A stretch of DNA of 23,157 bases from Ventricola sp051883735 (GTDB lineage Bacteria; Bacillota; Clostridia; Christensenellales; Aristaeellaceae). The stretch is taken from positions 1-23,157 of the forward strand of contig JBJEUH010000094.1 of NCBI GenBank assembly GCA_051883735.1, in the 5' to 3' direction. The translations under genes and the position numbers were made by a program. The notes under the pieces are model-generated. The model had not been told where the DNA came from and made no database searches. It was given only the letters and a program-made list of their open reading frames with translations. This document shows, one piece after another, positions 1 through 7,060 of the stretch (its first letter is position 1; every line of letters begins with the position of its first letter).

Positions 1-635
1 ACGAGCACGTCGTCCGCCTCCCAGCGCCAGTATTCCTCCCACTCCAGCTCGTTGCGCTTGAGCGCGCCGTGGCGCATGCGCGTGAACGCGTTGTGCACGG
101 TGCGCAGGTCCTCGCTGTCGATGCCGACGCGCTCCACCATGCCGGACACCTCGCGCCGCTTGGGCAGCTGCGTGTCCTTGATGGTGTAGGTCATCTTGTC
201 CGTGACGATCTCCCAGCCCTTTTTGCGGTAATAGGGGATCATGTACGGCACGAGCATCGACACGCACTGCCGGTTCTCGCGCATGCTGTTCAGCGCCTTC
301 TTGATGAGGCTGCTCATCAGGCCCAGGTTCATGTATTCCGGGTAGGTCGCCACGCCGGTGACGCCGCCCATCTTGTACATCTGGCCAAAGATGTTCACCT
401 GCATGGGATAGATGCTGATCTGCGAGGCCAGCTTCTCCCCGTCGAACCAGCCGTAGGACTCCGTCTTCTTGAGCACCGGCTTTTTGCTGCGCTCCATCTC
501 CTTCTGGTTCCAGCCCAGCGAGGCCAGCTCGCTGTCCGTCACCTGAAAGGCGTAGCGAAGCAGCGCGTTGTACTGCGCCGTGTCGTCCGTGGTCAGCGCG
601 CGCATCTGCAGGCGCTCGTGAAGCTTCTCCTTCAT
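1..635 (-). CDS. Eis-like GNAT N-acetyltransferase, N-terminal part (runs off the window edge)
   Basis: Translating the minus strand from the ATG at 635 gives an open frame of 211 codons that continues past position 1, so the C-terminal part is missing. Seen: an N-terminal segment with a YNALLRYAF-type start, then IFGQMYKMGGVTGVATYPEY and GLMSSLIKKAL. These match the acetyl-CoA-binding core of Eis-type GNATs, where a GVxTxPEYRxxGL motif is typical. They are followed by SMLVPYMIPYYRKKGWE, the family's Y(Y)RK(K)GWE segment. Known: Eis-family enzymes acetylate amines, including aminoglycosides and protein or peptide lysines; many clostridial members are uncharacterised. A promoter lies at 678-706, and GGGAG stands about 10 bases before the ATG. 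It may also receive readthrough from the upstream CDF gene. The substrate cannot be read from the sequence. Confidence 0.85.
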   Translation of the reverse strand, partial: MKEKLHERLQMRALTTDDTAQYNALLRYAFQVTDSELASLGWNQKEMERSKKPVLKKTESYGWFDGEKLASQISIYPMQVNIFGQMYKMGGVTGVATYPEYMNLGLMSSLIKKALNSMRENRQCVSMLVPYMIPYYRKKGWEIVTDKMTYTIKDTQLPKRREVSGMVERVGIDSEDLRTVHNAFTRMRHGALKRNELEWEEYWRWEADDVL

Positions 636-677
636 GTGATGTCATCTCCCGCCATATTGGGCCGTTTGCATGGTATG

Positions 678-706
678 ATTATAGCACAAGCCTCTCCGCG
701 AGGCAA
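678..706 (-). promoter_or_regulatory. Sigma-A-type promoter of the GNAT gene
   Basis: On the minus strand TTGCCT (701-706), a 17-base spacer and a perfect TATAAT (678-683) precede the GNAT start at 635. This gives a leader of roughly 35 bases. The -35 box abuts the dispersed repeat copy at 709-754. Confidence 0.7.
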
Positions 707-708
707 GG

Positions 709-754
709 CGGCGGGCTGTGCCCGCTGCGCGATCCAGGCGCCATTTCCTATTCG
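709..754 (+). repeat. Dispersed structured repeat, internally deleted copy
   Basis: It keeps the first hairpin of the family (GCGGGC, loop TGT, GCCCGC at 711-725) and the family tail CATTTCCTATTCG, shared with the copy at 17223-17313. The middle section is reduced to a short GCGC-GATCCAG-GCGC stem. The tail overlaps the stop codon of the CDF gene (748-750), so the copy sits exactly at that gene's 3' end, in antisense orientation to it. Confidence 0.55.
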
Positions 755-1914
755 TGGACAAAGCCGTGCTCCAGGGTGATCACGCAAAAGCATTCCGGAT
801 GCTTCTCGCGCACGGCCTGATCGATCCGCTTTCGGATCTCCCGCCCGCTGACGGCCAGGTCATACGGCACCACGCAATCAAAGACGACCTTGGTCTGCCT
901 GCTGCCGCGCACGATGCGCAGATCGTGGATGGACATGCGCGGATGAATCTCCTCCGCTGCCCGCTGCGCCAGCGCGCGCAGCTCGCTCACGCGCGGGTCG
1001 TCGAGCGTCACGGGGTCGTAATGGATGACCAGGTGCAGCTGCTCCTGCGCAAGAAAGTCCCGCTCGATGCTGTCGATCATGTCGTGGCTGACCAGCGGAT
1101 CGAGCGCCGCGTCCATCTCCAGATGCACGCTGGCGAACTGCCTGCCCGGGCCGTAGTCGTGCACCATCAGATCGTGCGTTCCCAGCACGCCGGGATAGCT
1201 CATCAGCTTCCTGCGGATCGCCTCCACCTGCTCGCGCGAGGGCGGCATGCCCAGCATCGGATCGATCGTCTCCTTCACCAGGCCAAAGCCGCTGACCAGG
1301 ATGAACGCCGCCACGCCCGCGCCCATCCAGCCGTCGAGCATCAGGCCGGTGAAGTGGCCGATGACGGTGGAGACCAGCACGGCGGTCGTGGCGATCACGT
1401 CGTTGCGGCTGTCGTCCGCCGTCGCCGTCAGCGTCTGCGACCCGATCTTCCTGCCGATGTGCCGGTTGAACCTCGCGAGCCACACCTTCACCAGAATCGA
1501 GCCGACGAGCACGGCGACCAGCGCCCAGCTCACCGCGACCTGCTCGGGATGGAGGATCTTCTCCACGCTGCTCTTCATCAGCTCCACGCCGATGACCAGG
1601 ATCATCACCGCCACCATCAGGCCGGAGAGGTACTCGTAGCGCCCGTGGCCGTAGGGGTGGTCCTCGTCCGCCGGCTTATCCGCGAGCTTGAAGCCCAGCA
1701 GGCTCACGACGCTCGAGGACGCGTCGGAGAGGTTGTTGACCGCGTCCGCCGTGATGGCCACCGAGCCGCTGAGCGTGCCCACCAGCAGCTTCATCGCAAA
1801 GAGCAGCGCGTTCGCGCCCACGCCCACGATGCTCGCTGCCCGGCCGTACTGCAGGCGCACGCGTTCCTCGCGCACGTCGCCGCCGACGCTGCGTTCGATC
1901 CAGTTTTCCAGCAT
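748..1914 (-). CDS. Cation diffusion facilitator (CDF) transporter, probable Mn2+/divalent metal exporter
   Basis: The 388-residue protein has the CDF order: six membrane segments (about residues 25-205), then a cytoplasmic tail. The family motif HPYGHGRYEY is at about 86-95. By alignment with FieF, the membrane metal site (D45, D49, H153, D157 in E. coli) falls on N60, D64, D168 and D172 here. An Asn-Asp/Asp-Asp set is, from memory, what Mn2+ exporters of the MntE type carry, rather than the His-containing zinc site; manganese specificity is inference. The tail is longer than usual and looks like two dimerisation domains in tandem (THDLMVHDYG... and IHDLRIV...). The start is an ATG preceded by AGGAAGGAAG. 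No clear promoter lies in the 127-base gap upstream, so readthrough past the terminator at 1955-1989 is possible. Confidence 0.9.
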   Translation of the reverse strand: MLENWIERSVGGDVREERVRLQYGRAASIVGVGANALLFAMKLLVGTLSGSVAITADAVNNLSDASSSVVSLLGFKLADKPADEDHPYGHGRYEYLSGLMVAVMILVIGVELMKSSVEKILHPEQVAVSWALVAVLVGSILVKVWLARFNRHIGRKIGSQTLTATADDSRNDVIATTAVLVSTVIGHFTGLMLDGWMGAGVAAFILVSGFGLVKETIDPMLGMPPSREQVEAIRRKLMSYPGVLGTHDLMVHDYGPGRQFASVHLEMDAALDPLVSHDMIDSIERDFLAQEQLHLVIHYDPVTLDDPRVSELRALAQRAAEEIHPRMSIHDLRIVRGSRQTKVVFDCVVPYDLAVSGREIRKRIDQAVREKHPECFCVITLEHGFVHE

Positions 1915-1954
1915 ACACGCACTTCCTTCCTGTTAGGAAAAGCAACCTTCCAGA

Positions 1955-1989
1955 GATATAAAAACAGGCGCCTGCGCATAAACGCAGGC
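1955..1989 (-). terminator. Intrinsic terminator of the Pot-type ABC operon
   Basis: On the minus strand a perfect 7-bp stem (GCCTGCG/CGCAGGC, 1970-1989) is followed within a few bases by five T residues (1960-1964). It lies about 50 bases past the stop of the last operon gene and upstream of the CDF start, so it could also act as an attenuator for the CDF gene. Confidence 0.75.
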
Positions 1990-2041
1990 AGCCTTAGCTT
2001 ATGTACGGATTCGACGCGTTGCCCCCGATTCCTGCCTGAAG

Positions 2042-2824
2042 TCACACGACGCTCTGCAGGCCGAGGGTCTTTTCAATCAGCAGCATCACGCCGAGGGTCG
2101 CGGCCATCAGGATAGTCGCCAGCGCGGCGATCGTCGGATCAAAGTGATACTCGACGTAGCTCATGATCTCGATGGGCAGCATGTTCACGCCCGGGCCCGT
2201 GAGGAACGCCGAGAGCGACACGTTGTTGAACGAGTTGATCACGGACATGATGCACGCGGACGCGATGCCGGACTTGATGTTGGGCAGCACGATCCGAAAG
2301 AACGTGTACAGCCTCGTCGCGCCCAGGCTGCACGCCGCCTCCTCGACCGCGAAGTCAAAATTCGCCAGCGAGGAGGTGACCACGCGCATGACGTACGGAA
2401 TCGACAGCAGCGTATGGCCGATCAGCAGGCTGGGGATGACCTCCAGATCATACAGATTGACGACATAGCGCAGCATGATGAAGCCCAGCACGATGCACGG
2501 GATGAGCACCGGGGAGAGGAACAGCGTCTTGATCGCTTCCTTGCCCCTGAACTTGAAGCGGTTGAGCGCGTACGCCGCCGGCAGGCCCAGCAGCAGCGCG
2601 ATCGCCGTCGCCGCCAGGGCGATGACGATGCTCAGCTTGGCCGCCGAGATGAACGAGCTCATCGTCAGCACCTTCCTGTACCATTCGAGGGTGAAGCCCT
2701 CTCCCGGGAACTTGAGCGCCTTCGTCTCGCTGAAAGAAGCCGCGGCGATGACCAGCAGCGGGCCGATCAGGAAGATATAGACCAGAACCGTGATGAGCAT
2801 CAGCGCTCCGTTCTTCTTTCTCAT
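2042..2824 (-). CDS. ABC transporter permease, PotC/FbpB-like (second membrane subunit)
   Basis: The 260-residue inner-membrane subunit has about six predicted membrane segments. The EAA loop of binding-protein-dependent permeases is visible as EEAACSLGATRLYTFFRIVLP at about residues 160-180; this loop docks on the ATPase. The sequence resembles PotC of spermidine/putrescine importers (N-terminal hydrophobic helix, then SFSETKALKFPGEGFTLEWY). It is last in an operon with the other permease, the ATPase and the binding protein, but is separated from the binding-protein gene by a 125-base gap with two hairpins. GGAG lies about 8 bases before the ATG. The permease role is firm; the substrate is not. 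Confidence 0.9.
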   Translation of the reverse strand: MRKKNGALMLITVLVYIFLIGPLLVIAAASFSETKALKFPGEGFTLEWYRKVLTMSSFISAAKLSIVIALAATAIALLLGLPAAYALNRFKFRGKEAIKTLFLSPVLIPCIVLGFIMLRYVVNLYDLEVIPSLLIGHTLLSIPYVMRVVTSSLANFDFAVEEAACSLGATRLYTFFRIVLPNIKSGIASACIMSVINSFNNVSLSAFLTGPGVNMLPIEIMSYVEYHFDPTIAALATILMAATLGVMLLIEKTLGLQSVV

Positions 2825-2897
2825 AGAATCGCTCCAACATCAGATTTTCATCGATTCGCATACCTGCATCTGCAGCCGCGAAGCGAAGAAGGGAGTC

Positions 2898-2943
2898 TGA
2901 GGGACATATGTCCCTCAGGCAGGTCATAGGGCGGCAGCCCTAT
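2898..2943 (-). other. Two strong stem-loops between the binding-protein and second permease genes
   Basis: A perfect 20-bp palindrome (TGAGGGACAT followed by its inverse) spans 2898-2917. A 7-bp stem with a 4-base loop (ATAGGGC/GCCCTAT) spans 2926-2943, only a few bases after the binding-protein stop. Neither is followed by a T-run. They therefore look more like 3'-end-protecting mRNA structures, or a protein-binding palindrome, than a terminator. Confidence 0.6.
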
Positions 2944-2949
2944 CGTCAC

Positions 2950-3996
2950 TCACTTCACGGAGAACGTGGAATTCCACATCTCGATCCACTTGGCCTGGTT
3001 CTCCACGATGACGTCCCAGTCCACCAGCTTGAGGCTATTGACCATCTCCTCGCCGTAGGTGAAGTTGGCGGACTGCTCCGGCTCGAGCACGATGTCGGTG
3101 CGGACCGGGCTGTCCACGCCGTCCAGGGCCTCGGCCAGCTGCACGTCGTAGCTCAGATAGTAGTCGATGAACGCCGTCGCCAGGTCCTTGACCTCGGTGC
3201 CCTTGATGATGTTGAGCATGTTGTAGCCCGCGAAGGAGCCCTCAACCGGATCGACCCAGACGTAATCCGGGTTCGCGTTCTTCGCGGTGGTGTAGCTGTA
3301 ATCCAGCAGCACGGCCACGGAGATCTCGCCCTGGTTGAGCATGGTGATGGTGTTGTTGGCGGAGGTATAGGTGTTCACGACGTTCGGCTTGAGCTCGGCG
3401 AGCTTGGCGAAGATCGCCTCGTCGTCCACGCCCGGGGTGTAGCCGAAGGTCTCGGCGGTGGCGAAGTAGAACAGCGGGCCGGTGGTGGCGGTCATGTCCG
3501 GAATCGCGATGCTGTCCTCCAGCTCCGGGTTCCACAGATCGGCAAAGGACTTGATCTCCACGTCGCAGTAGGCGCTGTCATAGACGATGCCCAGGCGGTT
3601 GAAGGTGTAGGCCGGGCCGTAGTCCTCGCCCATCGGGGCGCGGCCGCACTCGTAGATGCTGCTCAGGTTGGTCAGCTTGCTGGCGTCGATGGTGTCGATG
3701 ACGCCCTCGGCCATCAGCTGCTTGACGAACATGTCGCCGATGATGACCACGTCATAGTCCTCCGGGGACTCGACGATCTTGGTCACGCGCTGGGCGTTGC
3801 TCGCGCCGTCTGCCACGATGGTGCAGCCGGTCAGCTCCATGAACGGATCATAGATGTTCTTCTGCAGCAGCTCCGCGTTGAAGCTGAAGGTGGAAATGGT
3901 CAGGGTCTGGCCCTCGTAGGGCTTCGCCTCAGCCACGGCGCAGGACAGGCTCAGCACCAGCACGAGCGCCACGATCAGGGAAATGAGCTTCTTCAT
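2950..3996 (-). CDS. PotD-like extracellular solute-binding protein of the ABC importer
   Basis: The 348-residue secreted protein captures the substrate for the adjacent permeases. Residues 1-24 form a signal peptide (MKK, hydrophobic core, AVAEA). A Cys at 19 lacks a good lipobox (S-L-S-C), so release by signal peptidase I seems as likely as lipid anchoring. The mature part follows the PotD fold (spermidine/putrescine-binding family): STFSFNAEL, EDYDVVIIGDMFVKQL, FADLWNPELEDSIAIPDM, then MLNQGEISVAVLLDY. The region that reads EGSxLWVDNxxI in true PotD, with the amine-contacting Asp, reads EGSFAGYNMLNI here. Polyamine binding is therefore doubtful. It lies 21 bases after the ATPase gene, with GGAGG 8 bases before the ATG. 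Confidence 0.88.
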   Translation of the reverse strand: MKKLISLIVALVLVLSLSCAVAEAKPYEGQTLTISTFSFNAELLQKNIYDPFMELTGCTIVADGASNAQRVTKIVESPEDYDVVIIGDMFVKQLMAEGVIDTIDASKLTNLSSIYECGRAPMGEDYGPAYTFNRLGIVYDSAYCDVEIKSFADLWNPELEDSIAIPDMTATTGPLFYFATAETFGYTPGVDDEAIFAKLAELKPNVVNTYTSANNTITMLNQGEISVAVLLDYSYTTAKNANPDYVWVDPVEGSFAGYNMLNIIKGTEVKDLATAFIDYYLSYDVQLAEALDGVDSPVRTDIVLEPEQSANFTYGEEMVNSLKLVDWDVIVENQAKWIEMWNSTFSVK

Positions 3997-4017
3997 TGTC
4001 TTTTCCTCCTCGGTGGA

Positions 4018-5052
4018 TCAATCGATGAGAATGATTTTGTTTGCCGCCAGCGAGAGCGTGACCGCCTCGCCCACGGGGAAAACCTGATTCTGATCCGTGC
4101 TCACGACGAACTCGCCCACGTCCGTCTGCACGTTGAGCTGGTTGCGCTGGCCCAGGAACGTGGACACCAGCACCCGGCCCGAGAGGGCGTTGGGCACCTC
4201 CGCGCCCGCGGCGTGCACGGTCACGTCGCCCGGACGGATGCAGCCCTTGCACGAGCCCTCGTGGTCAACCGCCGTCACGATCCGCGCGCCGTTTTCCGCC
4301 TTGAATTCGCAGCTGCCCATGCGCGTGAGGTCGATGAAGTTCTCAAAGCCGACGAACCGGGCGATGAACTCGGTCTTCGGCCGGTTGTAGATCTCGCTCG
4401 GGGTGTCCATCTGCTCGATGACGCCCTTGTTCATGATGGCGACCTTGTCGGAGATGGCGAAGCACTCCTCCTGGTCGTGCGTGACGTAGATGGCGGTGAA
4501 GCCCAGCTCCTGCTGCAGGCGGCGGATCTCCACGCGCATCTTGACGCGCAGCTTCGCGTCGAGGTTGGAGAGCGGCTCGTCAAACATCAGCAGATCCGGC
4601 TTGATGACCAGGGCGCGCGCAAGCGCCACGCGCTGACGCTGGCCGCCGGACATCTCGCGCGGATAGCGGCCCTCAAAGCCCTTCAGATCGACGACCTCCA
4701 GCATGTGCAGAACCTCGCGGCGGATGGACGCCTTGTCCATTTTGCGCATCTTGAGGCCGAAGGCCACGTTGTCAAACACGGTCATGTGCGGGAAGAGCGC
4801 GTAGCTCTGAAACACGAAGCCGAAGTTGCGCTTGTGCAGCGGCACCTTCGTGTAGTCCTGGCCGCCAAAGATGATCTGGCCCGCCATCGGCTCGGAGAAG
4901 CCGGCGATCATGCGCAGGCAGGTGGTCTTGCCGCAGCCGGAGGAGCCCAGCAGGGAGACAAACTCGCCCTTTTCCACGCTCAGATCAAAATCCCTCAGGA
5001 TGATGTTCTGGTCGTAACCGGCGGTGATGTTTTTCAGTTCGAGCAGTGCCAC
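4018..5052 (-). CDS. ABC transporter ATP-binding protein, PotA/FbpC-like
   Basis: The 344-residue cytoplasmic ATPase energises the Pot-type importer. Seen: Walker A GSSGCGKTT (about 36-44), Q-loop in FVFQSYALFPHMTV, signature MSGGQRQRVALARAL (about 133-147), Walker B LLMFDEPLSNLDAKLR, and switch His in YVTHDQEE. After about residue 240 there is a TOBE-type regulatory domain (FIARFVGFENFIDL..., GCIRPGDVTVH). Length and architecture match PotA, UgpC and FbpC. The start is GTG with AAGGAGG about 9 bases upstream; the gene begins 13 bases after the first permease gene, so the two are co-transcribed. Confidence 0.95.
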   Translation of the reverse strand: MALLELKNITAGYDQNIILRDFDLSVEKGEFVSLLGSSGCGKTTCLRMIAGFSEPMAGQIIFGGQDYTKVPLHKRNFGFVFQSYALFPHMTVFDNVAFGLKMRKMDKASIRREVLHMLEVVDLKGFEGRYPREMSGGQRQRVALARALVIKPDLLMFDEPLSNLDAKLRVKMRVEIRRLQQELGFTAIYVTHDQEECFAISDKVAIMNKGVIEQMDTPSEIYNRPKTEFIARFVGFENFIDLTRMGSCEFKAENGARIVTAVDHEGSCKGCIRPGDVTVHAAGAEVPNALSGRVLVSTFLGQRNQLNVQTDVGEFVVSTDQNQVFPVGEAVTLSLAANKIILID

Positions 5053-5065
5053 TTGTTTGTCCTCC

Positions 5066-5917
5066 TTACGCCATCGGGTTGATCTTGCGGCTGACGGAAT
5101 TGAACAGGCTGGAGATGACCATCGTGGCCACGATCATCACGACCGCGACGACCGAGGCCTGCGTCCAGTCTCTCAGGCTCATCGCGTACTGATAGACCAT
5201 CGTGGAGAGCACGCGGGTATCCGTGCCGCCCAGCAGCTGCGGCGTGGTGTACGCCGTCATGCAGCCGGTGAATACGAGCACGCTGCCGGTCACCAGGCCG
5301 GAGACGCTCAGCGGGAACACGACGTGGAAGAACGAGCCGAGCTTCGTGGCGCCCAGGTTGCCGGCGGCCAGCGTCAGATCGTCCGGGATGTTGTCCATCA
5401 CGCCGATGAGCGAGAGGATCATCTGCGGCAGGAACAGCTGCACGAAGCCCACCGTCATGGAGAACTCGTTGTACAGCAGATCCTGCGGCTTGGCAAACAG
5501 GCCGCTCCACACCAGGAAGTTGTTGACGATGCCGCGCTTGCCCAGGATGACCATCCAGGAGAAGGAGCGCACGACCGGGCTGGTGAACATCGGGAACACC
5601 GCAAATGCCATCATCATGCCCTTGTGGCGGGAATACTTGCTGATGTAATACGCGGTGGGATAGCCCAGCAGCGCGCACACCAATGTGGACAGCAGGCTCA
5701 GGCGGATGGAGCGCATGAACGTCTGCTGGAAATACGCATCCCCAAACAGCTTGAAATAGGAGGAAAGCGAAAAGGACTGGTCCGGGAAAAACGAGGTCAG
5801 ACAAAGCGAGAACAGCGGAACCAGCATAAACAGGGTCACAAACAGCGTGCCCGGCAGAATCAGAAGCAGCCAGACGTGGTTCTTGGTGCGGCTCACCGGC
5901 GGCTCATTCCCTTCCAC
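5066..5917 (-). CDS. ABC transporter permease, PotB-like (first membrane subunit)
   Basis: The 283-residue membrane protein has about six segments. Its EAA loop, LAAGNLGATKLGSFFHVVFP (about residues 182-201), contacts the ATPase. It is first in the operon, about 22 bases below the predicted transcription start. The longest frame starts at a GTG (5917) with no visible Shine-Dalgarno. A second in-frame GTG at 5896 has GAAGGG about 11 bases upstream and gives a protein beginning MSRTKNHVW, just before the first membrane helix. That shorter start is at least as likely. It pairs with the permease at 2042-2824. Confidence 0.9.
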   Translation of the reverse strand: MEGNEPPVSRTKNHVWLLLILPGTLFVTLFMLVPLFSLCLTSFFPDQSFSLSSYFKLFGDAYFQQTFMRSIRLSLLSTLVCALLGYPTAYYISKYSRHKGMMMAFAVFPMFTSPVVRSFSWMVILGKRGIVNNFLVWSGLFAKPQDLLYNEFSMTVGFVQLFLPQMILSLIGVMDNIPDDLTLAAGNLGATKLGSFFHVVFPLSVSGLVTGSVLVFTGCMTAYTTPQLLGGTDTRVLSTMVYQYAMSLRDWTQASVVAVVMIVATMVISSLFNSVSRKINPMA

Positions 5918-5945
5918 ACAAGATCATTCATTAGAAATACAATAT

Positions 5946-5974
5946 ATTTTAGCATATCCGTGTGCCAACGTCAA
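5946..5974 (-). promoter_or_regulatory. Sigma-A-type promoter of the Pot-type ABC operon
   Basis: TTGACG (5969-5974), a 17-base spacer and TAAAAT (5946-5951) lie on the minus strand, directly upstream of the first permease and downstream of the terminator of the preceding sugar operon. The surrounding DNA is much more AT-rich than the genes. Confidence 0.8.
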
Positions 5975-6024
5975 CCAAGCAGAAACGCTTTCCAGCAGAC
6001 TCCTCCACGCGCTCAGGCCATGAC

Positions 6025-6064
6025 AAAACCGGCGCCGGGACGCTTTCACGTCTCCCGGCGCCGG
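6025..6064 (-). terminator. Intrinsic terminator of the RbsBAC-type sugar importer operon
   Basis: A perfect 12-bp stem (CCGGCGCCGGGA with TCCCGGCGCCGG, 6029-6064) is followed on the minus strand by TTTT (6025-6028), about 40 bases past the last gene of the operon. Confidence 0.85.
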
Positions 6065-6103
6065 GATCATTCTGCTTTTTTGCTGATGCCGGACGGACCG
6101 CGC

Positions 6104-7060
6104 TTACTTCGTCTTCTTCTGCGTGCGCAGGAAGTCGACGTACACGGCGCCCAGAATGACGATGCCCTTGATGATGTACTGCCAGTCGGAGTTGACGCCC
6201 ATCAGGTTGAGGCCGTTGTTCAGGATGCCGATGATCAGCGCGCCGATCAGCGTGCCGCCCAGCTTGCCGGAGCCGCCGGACATGGAGGTGCCGCCGATGA
6301 CGACCGCCGCGATGGCGTCCATCTCAGCCGCGTTGCCGGAGGTACAGGTGCCGGAATACAGACGGGAGGCGATGGTCACGCCCGCCAGGCCGGCCAGCGT
6401 GCCGCTGATGGCGAAGACGGTGAACTTGACCTTCGCGGTGCTGATGCCGGAGAACTTCGCCGCCGTGCTGTTGCCGCCGACCGCGTAGATGTGGCGGCCG
6501 ATGCGCGTGCGGTTCAGGAAGATCACGCAGAGGAAGAACACGATGAACATCGTCCACACCGGCGTGGGAATGCCGAGCACATAGCCCGCGCCCAGGAACT
6601 TCCAGGCGTCGGTCATGCAGCGGATGGGCTTGCCGCCGGAGAAGACGTAGGCAATGCCCTTGGCCAGGTTCATGGACGCCAGGGTGACGATGAACGGCGG
6701 GATGTTGGTCCAGGCGATCACCGCGCCGTTGAACAGGCCGAACACCAGGCCGGACAGAACGCCGATCGTCAGGCCGACGATCTCGGGCATGCCGCCCCAG
6801 ACGACCGCGCCCGCAGCGAAGCAGCCGGACATGGCGATGATGGAGCCGACGGACAGGTCAATGCCGCCCAGGATGATGACCATGGTCATGCCGCAGGCCA
6901 GCATCAGGTTCGTAGAGCTCTGGCGCAGCAGGTTGAACAGGTTGGTCTTGGTGGGGAAGGTCTTCGAGGTGGCGGGCCAGATGCACAGGAACAGGATCAT
7001 GGCGGCCAGCGCAATCAGAATGCCCAGATTGTCCTTAACGTAACGCTTCACTGCTTTCAT
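6104..7060 (-). CDS. RbsC-type sugar ABC transporter permease
   Basis: The 318-residue inner-membrane subunit of a CUT2-class sugar importer has eight or more predicted membrane segments. Typical RbsC-family blocks are present: GMTMVIILGGIDLSVGSI near residues 58-75, YAVGGNSTAAKFSGI, DAIAAVVIGGTSMSGGSGKLGGT, and LNNGLNLMGV near the end. CUT2 permeases have no classical EAA loop, and none is seen. Its ATG overlaps the ATPase stop by 4 bases (ATGA), giving translational coupling. Known relatives carry ribose, xylose, galactose, allose or AI-2. The block similarity is closest to ribose permeases by eye, but the sugar is not proven. Confidence 0.93.
   Translation of the reverse strand: MKAVKRYVKDNLGILIALAAMILFLCIWPATSKTFPTKTNLFNLLRQSSTNLMLACGMTMVIILGGIDLSVGSIIAMSGCFAAGAVVWGGMPEIVGLTIGVLSGLVFGLFNGAVIAWTNIPPFIVTLASMNLAKGIAYVFSGGKPIRCMTDAWKFLGAGYVLGIPTPVWTMFIVFFLCVIFLNRTRIGRHIYAVGGNSTAAKFSGISTAKVKFTVFAISGTLAGLAGVTIASRLYSGTCTSGNAAEMDAIAAVVIGGTSMSGGSGKLGGTLIGALIIGILNNGLNLMGVNSDWQYIIKGIVILGAVYVDFLRTQKKTK

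Noticed and set aside
1915..2041. yybP-ykoY manganese riboswitch before the CDF gene
   Set aside because: A terminator-like hairpin is present, but I see no GGGGAGUAG-type conserved segment or the expected helices; the hairpin fits the end of the preceding operon.
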